DNA of 64,000 nt from Wagnerdoeblera sp046292685 (GTDB lineage Bacteria; Pseudomonadota; Alphaproteobacteria; Rhodobacterales; Rhodobacteraceae), in contig NZ_JBKBQM010000003.1 in assembly GCF_046292685.1 (NCBI RefSeq), positions 1 to 64,000 of the forward strand, read 5' to 3'. How positions within the stretch are numbered: position 1 is the first letter of the stretch; the number at the start of each line of letters is the position of its first letter. This document shows positions 8,677 to 16,421 of the stretch, piece by piece. Made by a program: the position numbers and the translations under genes. The notes beneath the pieces were generated by a model, which made no database searches, was not told the origin of the DNA, and saw only the letters and a program-made list of their open reading frames with translations.

Positions 8677-9048
8677 TCAATATTCGCCGGGGCCGCGCTG
8701 TTCCACGCCGGGGACGGCAGCCGTCACGATGATTTCCACCCGGTATTTCGGCGCAGCCAGGCGCGCCTCGCCGGTGGCGCGGGCCGGGGCATGGCCGGCA
8801 GGCACCCACTTGTCCCAGACGCTGTTCATCGCGTCGTAATCCGCCATGTCGGCCAGCCAGATCACCGCCTGCAGGATGTGTTCCTTCGACGAACCGATCT
8901 GCGCCAGGATGCGGTCGATCTGCGCCAGGCAATCGGCCGTCTGCTCGGCCACGGTGGCGCCTTCGCCGACCTGGCCGGCCAGCCAGGCGATGCCGTTGTA
9001 GACCACGGCCTCGGACAGGCGCGGGCCGGGATTTATGCGGGTAATCAT
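8677..9048 (-). CDS. RidA/YjgF family protein (RutC-like subgroup)
   Basis: 123 aa, family length ~125-130. Seen: VYNGIAWLAGQVG, the EQTADCLAQIDRILAQIGSS helix, VIWLADMADYDAMNSVWDKWV and HAPARATGEARL, which keeps the active-site Arg of the P-A-R motif. The strand VEIIVTA has only the first of the two Glu found in E. coli RidA (IEIEAIA), which points to one of the other Rid subgroups. RidA hydrolyses reactive enamine/imine intermediates made by PLP enzymes; the neighbouring aminotransferase fits, but a functional link is inference. Confidence 0.85.
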   Translation of the reverse strand: MITRINPGPRLSEAVVYNGIAWLAGQVGEGATVAEQTADCLAQIDRILAQIGSSKEHILQAVIWLADMADYDAMNSVWDKWVPAGHAPARATGEARLAAPKYRVEIIVTAAVPGVEQRGPGEY

Positions 9049-9074
9049 GCGGGAGTCCTATCGTTGGGCAGGCA

Positions 9075-9150
9075 TGGTGACCCCGGCAGGATTCGAACCT
9101 GCGACCTGCCGCTTAGGAGGCGGCCGCTCTATCCCCTGAGCTACGGGGCC
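9075..9150 (-). tRNA. tRNA-Arg(CCT)
   Basis: A 76-nt cloverleaf read on the minus strand. The acceptor stem GGCCCCG pairs with CGGGGTC, with one G-T wobble. The D arm is GCTCAGGGGATAGAGC, and the anticodon stem GCCGC/GCGGC encloses loop CTCCTAA, giving anticodon CCT. The T arm is GCAGG-TTCGAAT-CCTGC. Discriminator A and an encoded CCA end the molecule. It reads the rare arginine codon AGG. Confidence 0.97.
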
Positions 9151-9256
9151 ATGCCGCCCCCTGATGCCCGCAAACGCACCGCGATGCAACCGGGGGCTTG
9201 GCCCCGGGCAGGCTTTGGCGCTAACAATCAGGAAAAGCGCGCGAGGAGGACGCCCC

Positions 9257-10309
9257 ATGAGCAAGCCACCGGCCCGTCCGGGCCCGAAATCCGCCCCACC
9301 GCGCCGCCCGCTGACCCTGCGCGACGTGTCGGAACTGTCGGGCGTGTCGGAAATGACCGTCAGCCGCGTGCTGCGCAACCGCGGCGACGTGTCCGAGGCG
9401 ACGCGCGAAAAGGTGCTGGGGGCGGCGCGCGACCTCGGCTATGTGCCCAACAAGATCGCCGGTGCCCTGGCCAGCCAGCGCGTCAACCTGGTGGGGGTCA
9501 TCATCCCCTCGCTGTCGAACATGGTCTTTCCCGAAGTGCTGCAAGGCATTTCCGAAGTGCTGGAAGACACCGGCCTGCAGCCTGTGTTCGGTGTCACCCA
9601 CTATTCCGCCGTCCGCGAGGAAGCGGTGCTGTACGAAATGCTGTCCTGGCGCCCTTCGGGCATCGTCATCGCCGGGCTTGAACATTCCGATGCAGCGCGG
9701 GCCATGCTGGATACCGCCGGGGTTCCGGTGGTGGAAATCATGGATACCGACGGCACCCCGGTGGATTCGGTGGTCGGCATCTCGCACCGCCGCGCCGGGC
9801 GGCAGATGGCACAGGCGATTCTCGCCGCCGGCTATCGGCGCATCGGCTTCCTCGGCACCAAGATGCCCGACGACCACCGCGCCCGCAAACGCATGGAAGG
9901 CTTCGAGGAGGTGCTGGCCGAAGCCGGCATCGCGCTCGCCGACCGCGAATTCTATGCCGGCGGTTCCGCGCTGCTGAAGGGGCGCGAGATGACGGCCGCG
10001 ATGCTCGCCCGTTCGCCCGATCTCGATTTCCTCTATTACTCCAACGACATGATCGGGGCCGGAGGGCTCTTGTGGTGCCTGGAAAACGGCATCGACGTGC
10101 CCGGGCGCCTCGGGCTTGCGGGCTTCAACGCCGTCGAACTGCTCGAAGGTCTGCCGCGGCGCCTTGCCACGATGGACAGCTGCCGCCGCGAGATCGGCCG
10201 CAAGGCGGCCGAGATCATCGCCGGCAAGCTGCCCGGCGGGATCATCGGCGGACATGTCATCGAACTCGAACCGGTGCTGCAACCGGGCGACACCATCCGC
10301 AAGGCATGA
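9257..10309 (+). CDS. LacI-family transcriptional regulator (GntR-gluconate-type)
   Basis: 350 aa. The N-terminal helix-turn-helix is LTLRDVSELSGVSEMTVSRVLRN, with hinge helix VPNKIAGALASQRV, then a periplasmic-binding-protein-like sugar domain beginning VGVIIPSLSNMVFPEVL. Resemblance to the gluconate repressor branch of LacI proteins comes from SLSNMVF and the long N-terminal extension. The start ATG follows GAGGAGG. The next gene starts inside its stop codon (ATGA), so the two are co-translated. No sugar catabolic genes are adjacent, so the regulon is unclear. Confidence 0.9.
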   Translation: MSKPPARPGPKSAPPRRPLTLRDVSELSGVSEMTVSRVLRNRGDVSEATREKVLGAARDLGYVPNKIAGALASQRVNLVGVIIPSLSNMVFPEVLQGISEVLEDTGLQPVFGVTHYSAVREEAVLYEMLSWRPSGIVIAGLEHSDAARAMLDTAGVPVVEIMDTDGTPVDSVVGISHRRAGRQMAQAILAAGYRRIGFLGTKMPDDHRARKRMEGFEEVLAEAGIALADREFYAGGSALLKGREMTAAMLARSPDLDFLYYSNDMIGAGGLLWCLENGIDVPGRLGLAGFNAVELLEGLPRRLATMDSCRREIGRKAAEIIAGKLPGGIIGGHVIELEPVLQPGDTIRKA

Positions 10310-10875
10310 CGATGGAACCGCTGACCGCCCTCGACCTCGCCGCGGCCCATCCGCTCGACGACGACATCCGGGCCTATTTCGACAAATGCACCGAAAAGCT
10401 CGGGCTCATCCCCAATGTGCTGCAGGCCTATGCCTTCGATCAGGCCAAGCTGCGCGCCTTCATGGCGATGTACAACGACCTGATGCTGGCGCCTTCGGGC
10501 CTGTCCAAGGCGGAACGCGAGATGATCGCGGTGGCGGTTTCGGCCGAAAACCGATGCGTCTATTGCCTCACGGCCCACGGCGCCGCACTTCGGCAACTGA
10601 CCGGCGATCCGATCCTGGCCGAAACCATCGCCCAGAACTGGCGCGCCGCCCGGCTGGATCCGCGCCAGCGCGCGATGCTGGCCTTCGCCGTCAAGCTCAC
10701 GCGCCATCCGCAGGACATGGCCGAGGCCGACCGCGCTGCCTTGCGCGACGCCGGGTTCACCGACCGCGACATCTGGGACATTTCGGCGGTCGCCGCCTTC
10801 TACAACATGTCGAACCGACTGGCCTCGGCGGTCGAGATGCTGCCGAACCCCGAGTATCACGGCATGGCACGTTGA
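10306..10875 (+). CDS. AhpD-like / carboxymuconolactone decarboxylase family protein (peroxidase-related)
   Basis: 189 aa. The family core KAEREMIAVAVSAENRCVYCLTAHG holds the E...CxxC...H arrangement of AhpD-type thiol peroxidase proteins. The C-terminal TDRDIWDISAVAAFYNMSNRLAS is typical of the peroxidase-related subgroup. The CxxC pair is intact, so a thiol-disulfide role in peroxide defence is plausible. It overlaps the LacI-type gene by four bases; a second ATG two codons in (10312) is an alternative start. Confidence 0.85.
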   Translation: MTMEPLTALDLAAAHPLDDDIRAYFDKCTEKLGLIPNVLQAYAFDQAKLRAFMAMYNDLMLAPSGLSKAEREMIAVAVSAENRCVYCLTAHGAALRQLTGDPILAETIAQNWRAARLDPRQRAMLAFAVKLTRHPQDMAEADRAALRDAGFTDRDIWDISAVAAFYNMSNRLASAVEMLPNPEYHGMAR

Positions 10876-10960
10876 AGGCGGCCGCCGCACCGGGGGGCGC
10901 CGCCTCCCACCCGGCAAGGTCGGTCGGCGCTGCTCCGCCCGGCCTCTTTTCACCTTGATC

Positions 10961-11000
10961 CAAATATCCCACGGGGGTCCGGGGGTGTGAAACCCCCGGT
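10961..11000. repeat. 40-bp dispersed repeat with hairpin, copy B (terminator of the transglycosylase gene)
   Basis: Identical over 40 bases to 4341-4380. It sits in the convergent gap between the AhpD-like gene and the transglycosylase gene. Read on the minus strand it is a GC hairpin followed by ATATTTG, downstream of the transglycosylase stop (11014), so terminator function there is likely. Confidence 0.75.
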
Positions 11001-11013
11001 CCTGCAGCTGCCG

Positions 11014-12264
11014 TCAGCGCAACCGCTTCAGCAGCGCCTCGTTGACATAGCCGTCCGGCGTCAGCCCCTGGGCGGTCTGCCAGGCGCGCACCGCCTCCAT
11101 CGTGCCCGAGCCGGTGACACCGTCGATTTCCCCGGTGTAGTGGCCAAGGTCTGCCAGGCGCTGCTGAATCTCCTTGCGCTCGGCCTCGGTCAGCGGCCGG
11201 TCGCCGCGCGGCCAGGGGCGCACCAACCCGCCGCGCCCGGCCAGCTGGTCCGACAGCAGCCCGACACCCATCACATAGCTGTCGGCATTGTTATACCGGC
11301 TGATGACGCGGAAATTGTCGAAGATCATCAGCGCCGGCCCGTTCATCCCGGCGGGCAGCAGGATCGAGGCCGGCCCGTGGTCGGGGATGCGCCCGCCGCG
11401 CACGGCCTTGACGCCTTGCGCCTGCCACTGCGACGGCGGTTTGCGCGTGGCCTTGCCGGCCTCGCGGAAGCCGGCCGGCACCGTCACCTCCACCGCCCAG
11501 GGTTGGCCCGGGTTCCAGCCCATCTTCGCCAGATAGTTCGCCGCCGAGGCCAGCGCATCGGTCGGATCGTCGCCCCAGATGTCGCGCCGCCCGTCGCCGG
11601 TAAAGTCCACCGCATAGGCAAGATAGCTGGTCGGCATGAACTGGGTGTGCCCCATCGCCCCTGCCCAGGACCCTTTCATGCTGGCCGGGTCGGTGTCGCC
11701 GGCCTGCAGGATCTTCAGCGCGGCAATCAGCTGTTCCTCGAAAAAGGCGCCGCGCCGCCCGTCATAGGCCAACGTGGCCAGCGAGGGGATGACCCCCTTC
11801 TTGCCGCGGTTGATGCCATAGCTGGTTTCCATGCCCCAGATGGCGGCGACCACTTCGGCCGGCACGCCATAGCGCGCCTCGATCCGCCGCAGGGTCGCGC
11901 CATGTTCCGACAGCGCCTTGCGCCCGTTGGCCAGCCGGGTATCCGACACCGCGCTGTCGAGGTATTCCCAGATCGGGCGGGCAAATTCCGCCTGCCGCCG
12001 GTCCAGCCGGATCACGTCGGGGTCGTAATAGGCCACGTCGAGCGCCCGGCTGACGACCGCAGGCGCGACCCCCTTGGACTGCGCCCGCGCGGCAAAGCCT
12101 TGTGCCCAGCGGTCGAACCCGGCCTTCTGTTCCGCGCTGGCCACGGCTACCGCCGCCGGGGCAGCCGCTGCCGGGCGGGCGGCAACCCGTTCGGGCCCCG
12201 CATTGCCGCAGCCCATCGGCAACAGCGCAATGCCGAAGCCCAAGGCCTTGAAAACATGCCGCAT
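11014..12264 (-). CDS. Lytic murein transglycosylase B family with peptidoglycan-binding domain
   Basis: 416 aa. An N-terminal hydrophobic segment ends in LLPMGCG, a possible weak lipobox, so lipoprotein anchoring is uncertain. The SLT_2/MltB catalytic domain (~60-340) includes the catalytic Glu in AAIWGMETSYGINRG, then GAMGHTQFMPTSYL and DIWGDDPTDALASAANYL. A C-terminal PG_binding_1 domain (~360-416) reads IQQRLADLGHYTGEIDGVTGSGTMEAVRAWQ. It cleaves the glycan strand of peptidoglycan to 1,6-anhydro ends. The start at 12264 was preferred to 12282 because AGGTGA lies just before it. Confidence 0.92.
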   Translation of the reverse strand: MRHVFKALGFGIALLPMGCGNAGPERVAARPAAAAPAAVAVASAEQKAGFDRWAQGFAARAQSKGVAPAVVSRALDVAYYDPDVIRLDRRQAEFARPIWEYLDSAVSDTRLANGRKALSEHGATLRRIEARYGVPAEVVAAIWGMETSYGINRGKKGVIPSLATLAYDGRRGAFFEEQLIAALKILQAGDTDPASMKGSWAGAMGHTQFMPTSYLAYAVDFTGDGRRDIWGDDPTDALASAANYLAKMGWNPGQPWAVEVTVPAGFREAGKATRKPPSQWQAQGVKAVRGGRIPDHGPASILLPAGMNGPALMIFDNFRVISRYNNADSYVMGVGLLSDQLAGRGGLVRPWPRGDRPLTEAERKEIQQRLADLGHYTGEIDGVTGSGTMEAVRAWQTAQGLTPDGYVNEALLKRLR

Positions 12265-12344
12265 GATGTCACCTGCCTGCATCCGTTGTTATCTGCTCTT
12301 GGTCGATAACCTAGCCCGATTCGGGCGATGCGGAAAGCCCGAGG

Positions 12345-14591
12345 TCAGCGCCGGGTGCGCAGCACCTTGCGGGATTTCGCCGGCCCGCGCGACGGCGGGC
12401 GCGGTTTGCCGCCCTTGCGTGCCCGGGCTGCGCGTCCCGAAGGCAGGCCCTTGTCCTCGACCGACAGCAGCTCCAAGAGCAGCCCGCCGGTCACCGGCAC
12501 CGCCTCGGTCAGCCGTACGGTGACGCGCTGGCCCACGCCAAGCGTCAGCCCGGTATCGGCCCCCATCAGCGTCTGCGCCTGCGGGTCGAAGTGAAAGAAT
12601 TCGCGCCCGATCTCGCGGATCGGGATCAGGCCGTCGGCGCCCGATTCGTCCAGCCGCACGAACAGGCCGAACCGCTGCACCCCGGAAATGCGGCCCGTGA
12701 ATTCGGCCCCCACCCGGTCCGACAGCCAGGCGGCCAGGTAGCGGTCGGTGGTGTCGCGTTCGGCGGCCATGCTGCGCCGTTCGGTGTCGGAAATCAGCTT
12801 GGCGGTTTCCTCCAGCTGCGCGATGTCGGCGGCACTCAGCCCGTCGTCGCCCCAGCCATGCCCCAGGATCAGCGCGCGATGCACGATCAGGTCGGAATAG
12901 CGCCGGATCGGCGAGGTGAAATGCGCGTAACTGCGCAGCGCCAGCCCGAAATGGCCCAGGTTGCGCGGCAGGTAATAGGCCTGCGTCATCGAGCGCAGCG
13001 TGGTGATGTTCAGCAATTCGTCGAAATCGCTGCCTTCGGCCTGTTGCAGCAGGCGGTTCAGGTGCTGCGTCTTCAGCACCTGCCCCTTGGCCAGCACAAA
13101 GCCCGAGGCCTGCGCCACCTCGCGCAAGGCGTCGATCTTGTCGAGGCTCGGCTCCTCGTGCACGCGGTAAAGCAGCGGCCGGCGCAACCGCTCCAGCTCC
13201 TCGGCGGCGGCCACGTTGGCCAGCACCATGAATTCCTCGATCAGCTTGTGTGCGTCGAACCGTTCCTTGAAGGCGACCGATTGCACACGCCCGTCCTCCG
13301 ACAGCACGATCCGCCGTTCGGGCAGGTCCAGCTCCAGCGGTTGCCGCTCGGCCCGGGCACGCAACAGCGCGGCATAGGCGGCGAAAAGCGGGCGGATCAC
13401 CGGCTCCAGCAACGGGGCGGTGATGGCATCGGGGCGCCCGTCCTGCGCGGCCTGCACCGCCTCATAGGCCAGCGAGGCGCGGCTGCGCATCAGCCCGCGG
13501 GCAAAGCGGTGGCTCAGCTTGCGCCCGTTCGCGTCGATGCGGATGCACACCGCCAGGCAAGCCCGGTCCACCCCCTGATGCAGGCTGCACAGGTCGCCCG
13601 ACAGCCGGTCGGGCAGCATCGGCACCACCCGGTCGGGGAAATAGGTGGAATTGCCGCGCCGGCGTGCCTCGCGGTCCAGCGCCGATTGCGGGCGCACGTA
13701 ATGCGCCACATCCGCAACGGCCACCCAGATCACATGGCCGCCGGGGTTGTCGGGCGCCGCATCGGCATGGGCCAGCACGGCATCGTCGCGGTCGCGCGCA
13801 TCGATCGGGTCGATGGTGACGAGGTCCAGATGGCGCAGATCCTCGCGCGTGCCAAGCGGGGCCGGCTCTTGCCGTTCGGCCTCCAGCAGCACCTCGTCGG
13901 GGAAATCGTCGGGGATGCCGTGCTGGTGTATCGCAATCAGCGACACCGCGCGCGGTGCGCCCGGGTCGCCCAGCCGGGCCACGATCCGCGCTCGCGGCAG
14001 ACCCATCGCCTCGCGCCGGCCGACCAGCTCGGCCTCGACCAGTTCGCCATCGCGGGCACCTTGAGTGGAGTCGCGCGCCACCAGCCATTCCTTGGCCTCG
14101 CCCTTGTCGATGGGCACGATCCGCCCGCCTTCGGCAGCCTTGCGAAAAACGCCCAGAATGCGCCGCGCCCCGGTGCCGATGCGCCGGATCAGCCGCGCCT
14201 CGTGGCTGTGGGTTTCCGCCGCCACCGCCGTCACCCGCGCCAGAATGCGGTCGCCCGCGCCCAGTGCCGGATCCTCGGCCCTGGTCAGCACCAGAATCCG
14301 CGGTGCCTCGCCTTCGCCTTGCCATTCCAGCGCGCGGGCGAACAGATCGCCCGCGCGGTCGGGGCCTGTCACCTCCAGCACCGAGACCGGGGCCAGCTCG
14401 CCCGGCGCGCCATAGCGGCGGGCCTTGCGCGCCACCGCGCCCTCGGCCTCCAGCTCGCGCAGCAGGCGCTTCAGCTCGATCCGCTGGGCCCCCTTGATGC
14501 CGAAGGCGCGCGCGATGTCGCGCTTGGCGGTTTCGCCGGGGTTCTGCGCGATCCAGTCGAGGATCTGCTGGCGGGTCGGAAGCTGGTTCAT
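12345..14591 (-). CDS. rnr: Ribonuclease R
   Basis: 748 aa, normal for RNase R. Order of domains: N-terminal winged helix (PTRQQILDWIAQNPGETAKRDIARAFG), cold-shock-like OB folds, the RNB catalytic domain from about residue 250 with VTIDPIDARDRDDAVLAH holding the metal-binding aspartates, and the C-terminal S1 domain (FTGRISGVQRFGLFVRLDESGADGLI, ~640). A basic Arg/Lys tail follows. It degrades structured RNA 3' to 5'. The gene is 53 bp upstream of the transglycosylase gene's start region, on the same strand, and probably leads its own transcript. Confidence 0.95.
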   Translation of the reverse strand: MNQLPTRQQILDWIAQNPGETAKRDIARAFGIKGAQRIELKRLLRELEAEGAVARKARRYGAPGELAPVSVLEVTGPDRAGDLFARALEWQGEGEAPRILVLTRAEDPALGAGDRILARVTAVAAETHSHEARLIRRIGTGARRILGVFRKAAEGGRIVPIDKGEAKEWLVARDSTQGARDGELVEAELVGRREAMGLPRARIVARLGDPGAPRAVSLIAIHQHGIPDDFPDEVLLEAERQEPAPLGTREDLRHLDLVTIDPIDARDRDDAVLAHADAAPDNPGGHVIWVAVADVAHYVRPQSALDREARRRGNSTYFPDRVVPMLPDRLSGDLCSLHQGVDRACLAVCIRIDANGRKLSHRFARGLMRSRASLAYEAVQAAQDGRPDAITAPLLEPVIRPLFAAYAALLRARAERQPLELDLPERRIVLSEDGRVQSVAFKERFDAHKLIEEFMVLANVAAAEELERLRRPLLYRVHEEPSLDKIDALREVAQASGFVLAKGQVLKTQHLNRLLQQAEGSDFDELLNITTLRSMTQAYYLPRNLGHFGLALRSYAHFTSPIRRYSDLIVHRALILGHGWGDDGLSAADIAQLEETAKLISDTERRSMAAERDTTDRYLAAWLSDRVGAEFTGRISGVQRFGLFVRLDESGADGLIPIREIGREFFHFDPQAQTLMGADTGLTLGVGQRVTVRLTEAVPVTGGLLLELLSVEDKGLPSGRAARARKGGKPRPPSRGPAKSRKVLRTRR

Positions 14592-14715
14592 CCCGCTGCC
14601 CTAGCACGCGCGCCCCCGCGCGTCATGCGCAAAAAATCCGCCGCCCGTGACGCCACGGCCGGGCTTGCGCGAGCCCGCCGGTCGGCGAAACGTGGCAGGG
14701 CAAGGGGGGCGCGCG

Positions 14716-15540
14716 ATGCAGGAAGAACAGGTTTCCATTCCCGGCCCGGGCGGTCGGCTGGCAGGGCGGCTGATCGCGGTGCCCGACCCGCGGCTTGCGG
14801 TGGTGATCAATGCGGCAACCGGCGTGCCGGCCGGATTCTACGCAAGCTTCGCGCGCTGGCTGGCCGAGGACCGGCACGCCGCGGTCCTGGTCTGGGACTA
14901 CCGCGACTTTGCCGCCTCTGGCAACCCGCGCCGGTCGCGTGCGACGATGGCCGATTGGGGCGTGCACGATGCGGCGGCAGCGCGCGACTGGCTGGCGGCA
15001 CGCCTGCCGGGCCTGCCGCTCTGGGTCATCGGGCACTCGCTGGGCGGGCTGGCGCTGCCGTTCCAGCCGGGGCTCGAAGGCATCGCGCGCGCGGTGATCG
15101 TCGCAGCCGGACCCGTGCACCTGTCCGACCATCCCTGGCCGCTGCGGCTGGGGATCGCCAGCACCTGGTGGGGGCACGGCCCGCTGCTGACGGCCGCTTT
15201 CGGCTACCTCCCCGGACGCCGGCTGTTTCTGGGCGCCGACATTCCGGGCCCCGCCTACTGGCAATGGCGGCGGTGGTGCGCGCATCGCGGGTCATGCCTG
15301 TCGGACCCCGCGATGCCGCCGCTTGCGTCCGAGACGCTGACCTGCCCGGTCACGCTGGTGGCTCTGGCTGATGACGGCATGGTGCCGCCGGTCGCAGTCT
15401 GGCGCCTCGCCGACTGGATGCCGAAGGCGGCGGTGACCCGCCGCCTGATCGCGCCCGCCGACCACGGGCTTGCCACGCTGGGCCACATCGCGGCCTTCGC
15501 GGGGCGCAACCGCGCGGTCTGGCCGGCGCTGGTGGCCTGA
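14716..15540 (+). CDS. Alpha/beta hydrolase family protein
   Basis: 274 aa. The nucleophile elbow is seen in LWVIGHSLGGLALP (G-H-S-L-G, ~105) and the C-terminal histidine in PADHGLATLGHIAAF. Other landmarks are VINAATGVPAGFYASFARWLAEDRHAAVLVWDYRD, typical of a serine hydrolase subgroup annotated in this lineage only as alpha/beta hydrolase. The substrate is not known. Start ATG 14716 follows AGGGGGG; an earlier ATG at 14647 would add 23 low-quality residues. The stop codon abuts the grxD stop on the other strand with no spacer. Confidence 0.8.
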   Translation: MQEEQVSIPGPGGRLAGRLIAVPDPRLAVVINAATGVPAGFYASFARWLAEDRHAAVLVWDYRDFAASGNPRRSRATMADWGVHDAAAARDWLAARLPGLPLWVIGHSLGGLALPFQPGLEGIARAVIVAAGPVHLSDHPWPLRLGIASTWWGHGPLLTAAFGYLPGRRLFLGADIPGPAYWQWRRWCAHRGSCLSDPAMPPLASETLTCPVTLVALADDGMVPPVAVWRLADWMPKAAVTRRLIAPADHGLATLGHIAAFAGRNRAVWPALVA

Positions 15541-15900
15541 TTACTTGTTGGCTTCGCGGATCTGCTCGGCCTTGGCCTTGTCGAAGGCGATGCCCTTGGC
15601 CTCGAACAGCTGGTCCAGCTCGCCCGACAGGGTCATCTCGGTGACGATATCGCACCCGCCCACGAACTCGCCCTTGACATACAGCTGCGGAATCGTCGGC
15701 CAGTCGGAGAAATCCTTGATCCCCTGGCGCACTTCGGGGTCGGCCAGCACGTTCACGTCGGCGAAATCCACCCCCATGAAGTTCAGCACCCCCGCCACGC
15801 GGCTGGAAAAGCCGCATTGCGGCATCATCTTGGTGCCCTTCATGTAAAGCACCACGTCGTTCTTCTCGATCGTCTCGCGGATCTGATCCAGCGCGCTCAT
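15541..15900 (-). CDS. grxD: Monothiol glutaredoxin (Grx4/GrxD type)
   Basis: 119 aa. The CGFS active site is in KMMPQCGFSSRV (~Cys30), preceded by VVLYMKGTK; later WPTIPQLYVKGEFVGGCDIV is the cis-Pro and glutathione-binding region. CGFS glutaredoxins carry a glutathione-ligated [2Fe-2S] cluster and partner with BolA proteins in iron-sulfur trafficking. Here it is the last gene of an operon with bolA and a 52-aa membrane protein, all joined by ATGA overlaps, which supports that partnership. Confidence 0.95.
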   Translation of the reverse strand: MSALDQIRETIEKNDVVLYMKGTKMMPQCGFSSRVAGVLNFMGVDFADVNVLADPEVRQGIKDFSDWPTIPQLYVKGEFVGGCDIVTEMTLSGELDQLFEAKGIAFDKAKAEQIREANK

Positions 15901-16055
15901 CGTCCGGTCCTCCTGGTCGCCCGCACCGGCACGCGCACACGCCGCATGCCTCCCGGGCCGTTGTCATCGTCGTCGTCGTGTTCCTCGCGGGCGCGGGCGG
16001 CAACCAGCACCACGGCCACCACCACCACCACCAGCAGGATCACCGCAAGTATCAT
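15897..16055 (-). CDS. Small single-span membrane protein between bolA and grxD (uncharacterised)
   Basis: A 52-aa frame on the minus strand, too short for the usual length cut-offs. It starts at ATG 16055, inside the bolA stop (ATGA), and its TGA overlaps the grxD start (ATGA), which strongly argues that it is translated. MILAVILLVVVVVAVVLVA is one transmembrane helix. An acidic patch (EEHDDDD) and a basic C-terminus (RRVRVPVRATRRTGR) follow. I do not recognise the family. The position suggests a membrane-linked role in the BolA-Grx iron-sulfur pathway, but nothing in the sequence shows function. Confidence 0.75.
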   Translation of the reverse strand: MILAVILLVVVVVAVVLVAARAREEHDDDDDNGPGGMRRVRVPVRATRRTGR

Positions 16056-16285
16056 TCCGGCGCCCGCGTCGTCAGCGCCAGCGCGTGCAAGGCGCCGTTC
16101 GGCCCATCCATCTTGCCCTTCAGCGCAGCATAGACGGCGCGCTGCTGCTGCACCCGGTTCAGCCCGCGAAAGCTTTCGTCCACCACCTCGGCGGCAAAAT
16201 GCGCGCCGTCGTCGCCCTGCACGGTAATCCGCGCGCGCGGAAAGCTTTCGCGCAGCAGTTTCTCGATATCCTCAGCCTGGATCAT
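16052..16285 (-). CDS. bolA: BolA-family protein (IbaG/BolA2 type)
   Basis: 77 aa, standard for short BolA proteins. MIQAEDIEKLLRESFPRARITVQGDDGAHFAAEVVDESFRG carries the class II KH-like fold, with the His used to share the Grx iron-sulfur cluster. NRVQQQRAVYAALKGKM and GALHALALTTRAPE are the conserved C-terminal part. Start 16285 follows GGGAG at good spacing. The protein probably forms a heterodimer with the downstream GrxD. First gene of a three-gene operon. Confidence 0.92.
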   Translation of the reverse strand: MIQAEDIEKLLRESFPRARITVQGDDGAHFAAEVVDESFRGLNRVQQQRAVYAALKGKMDGPNGALHALALTTRAPE

Positions 16286-16369
16286 GGATCGCTCCCTGCT
16301 ACCCACCGCAATCTAGGCCGCGGCCCGGCCCTTCGCAAGCCGGGGCCGGCACTGGTCTTTCACCTTGCC

Positions 16370-16408
16370 GAAATATCCCGGGGGGTGCGGGGGGCAGCGC
16401 CCCCCGCC
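16370..16408 (-). terminator. Hairpin terminator downstream of argG (variant of the dispersed repeat)
   Basis: On the minus strand a GCGGGGGG / CCCCCCGC hairpin (16388-16408) follows the argG stop (16422) and is succeeded by GGGATATTTCGG. The AAATATCCC shared with the repeats at 4341 and 10961 shows it belongs to the same family of elements. Confidence 0.6.
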
Positions 16409-16421
16409 CTCTGCGGCCTGG

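Noticed and set aside
12591..15371. A 926-aa plus-strand frame opposite rnr
   Set aside because: Antisense to the RNase R gene, with no recognisable domain; rnr motifs are clear on the minus strand.
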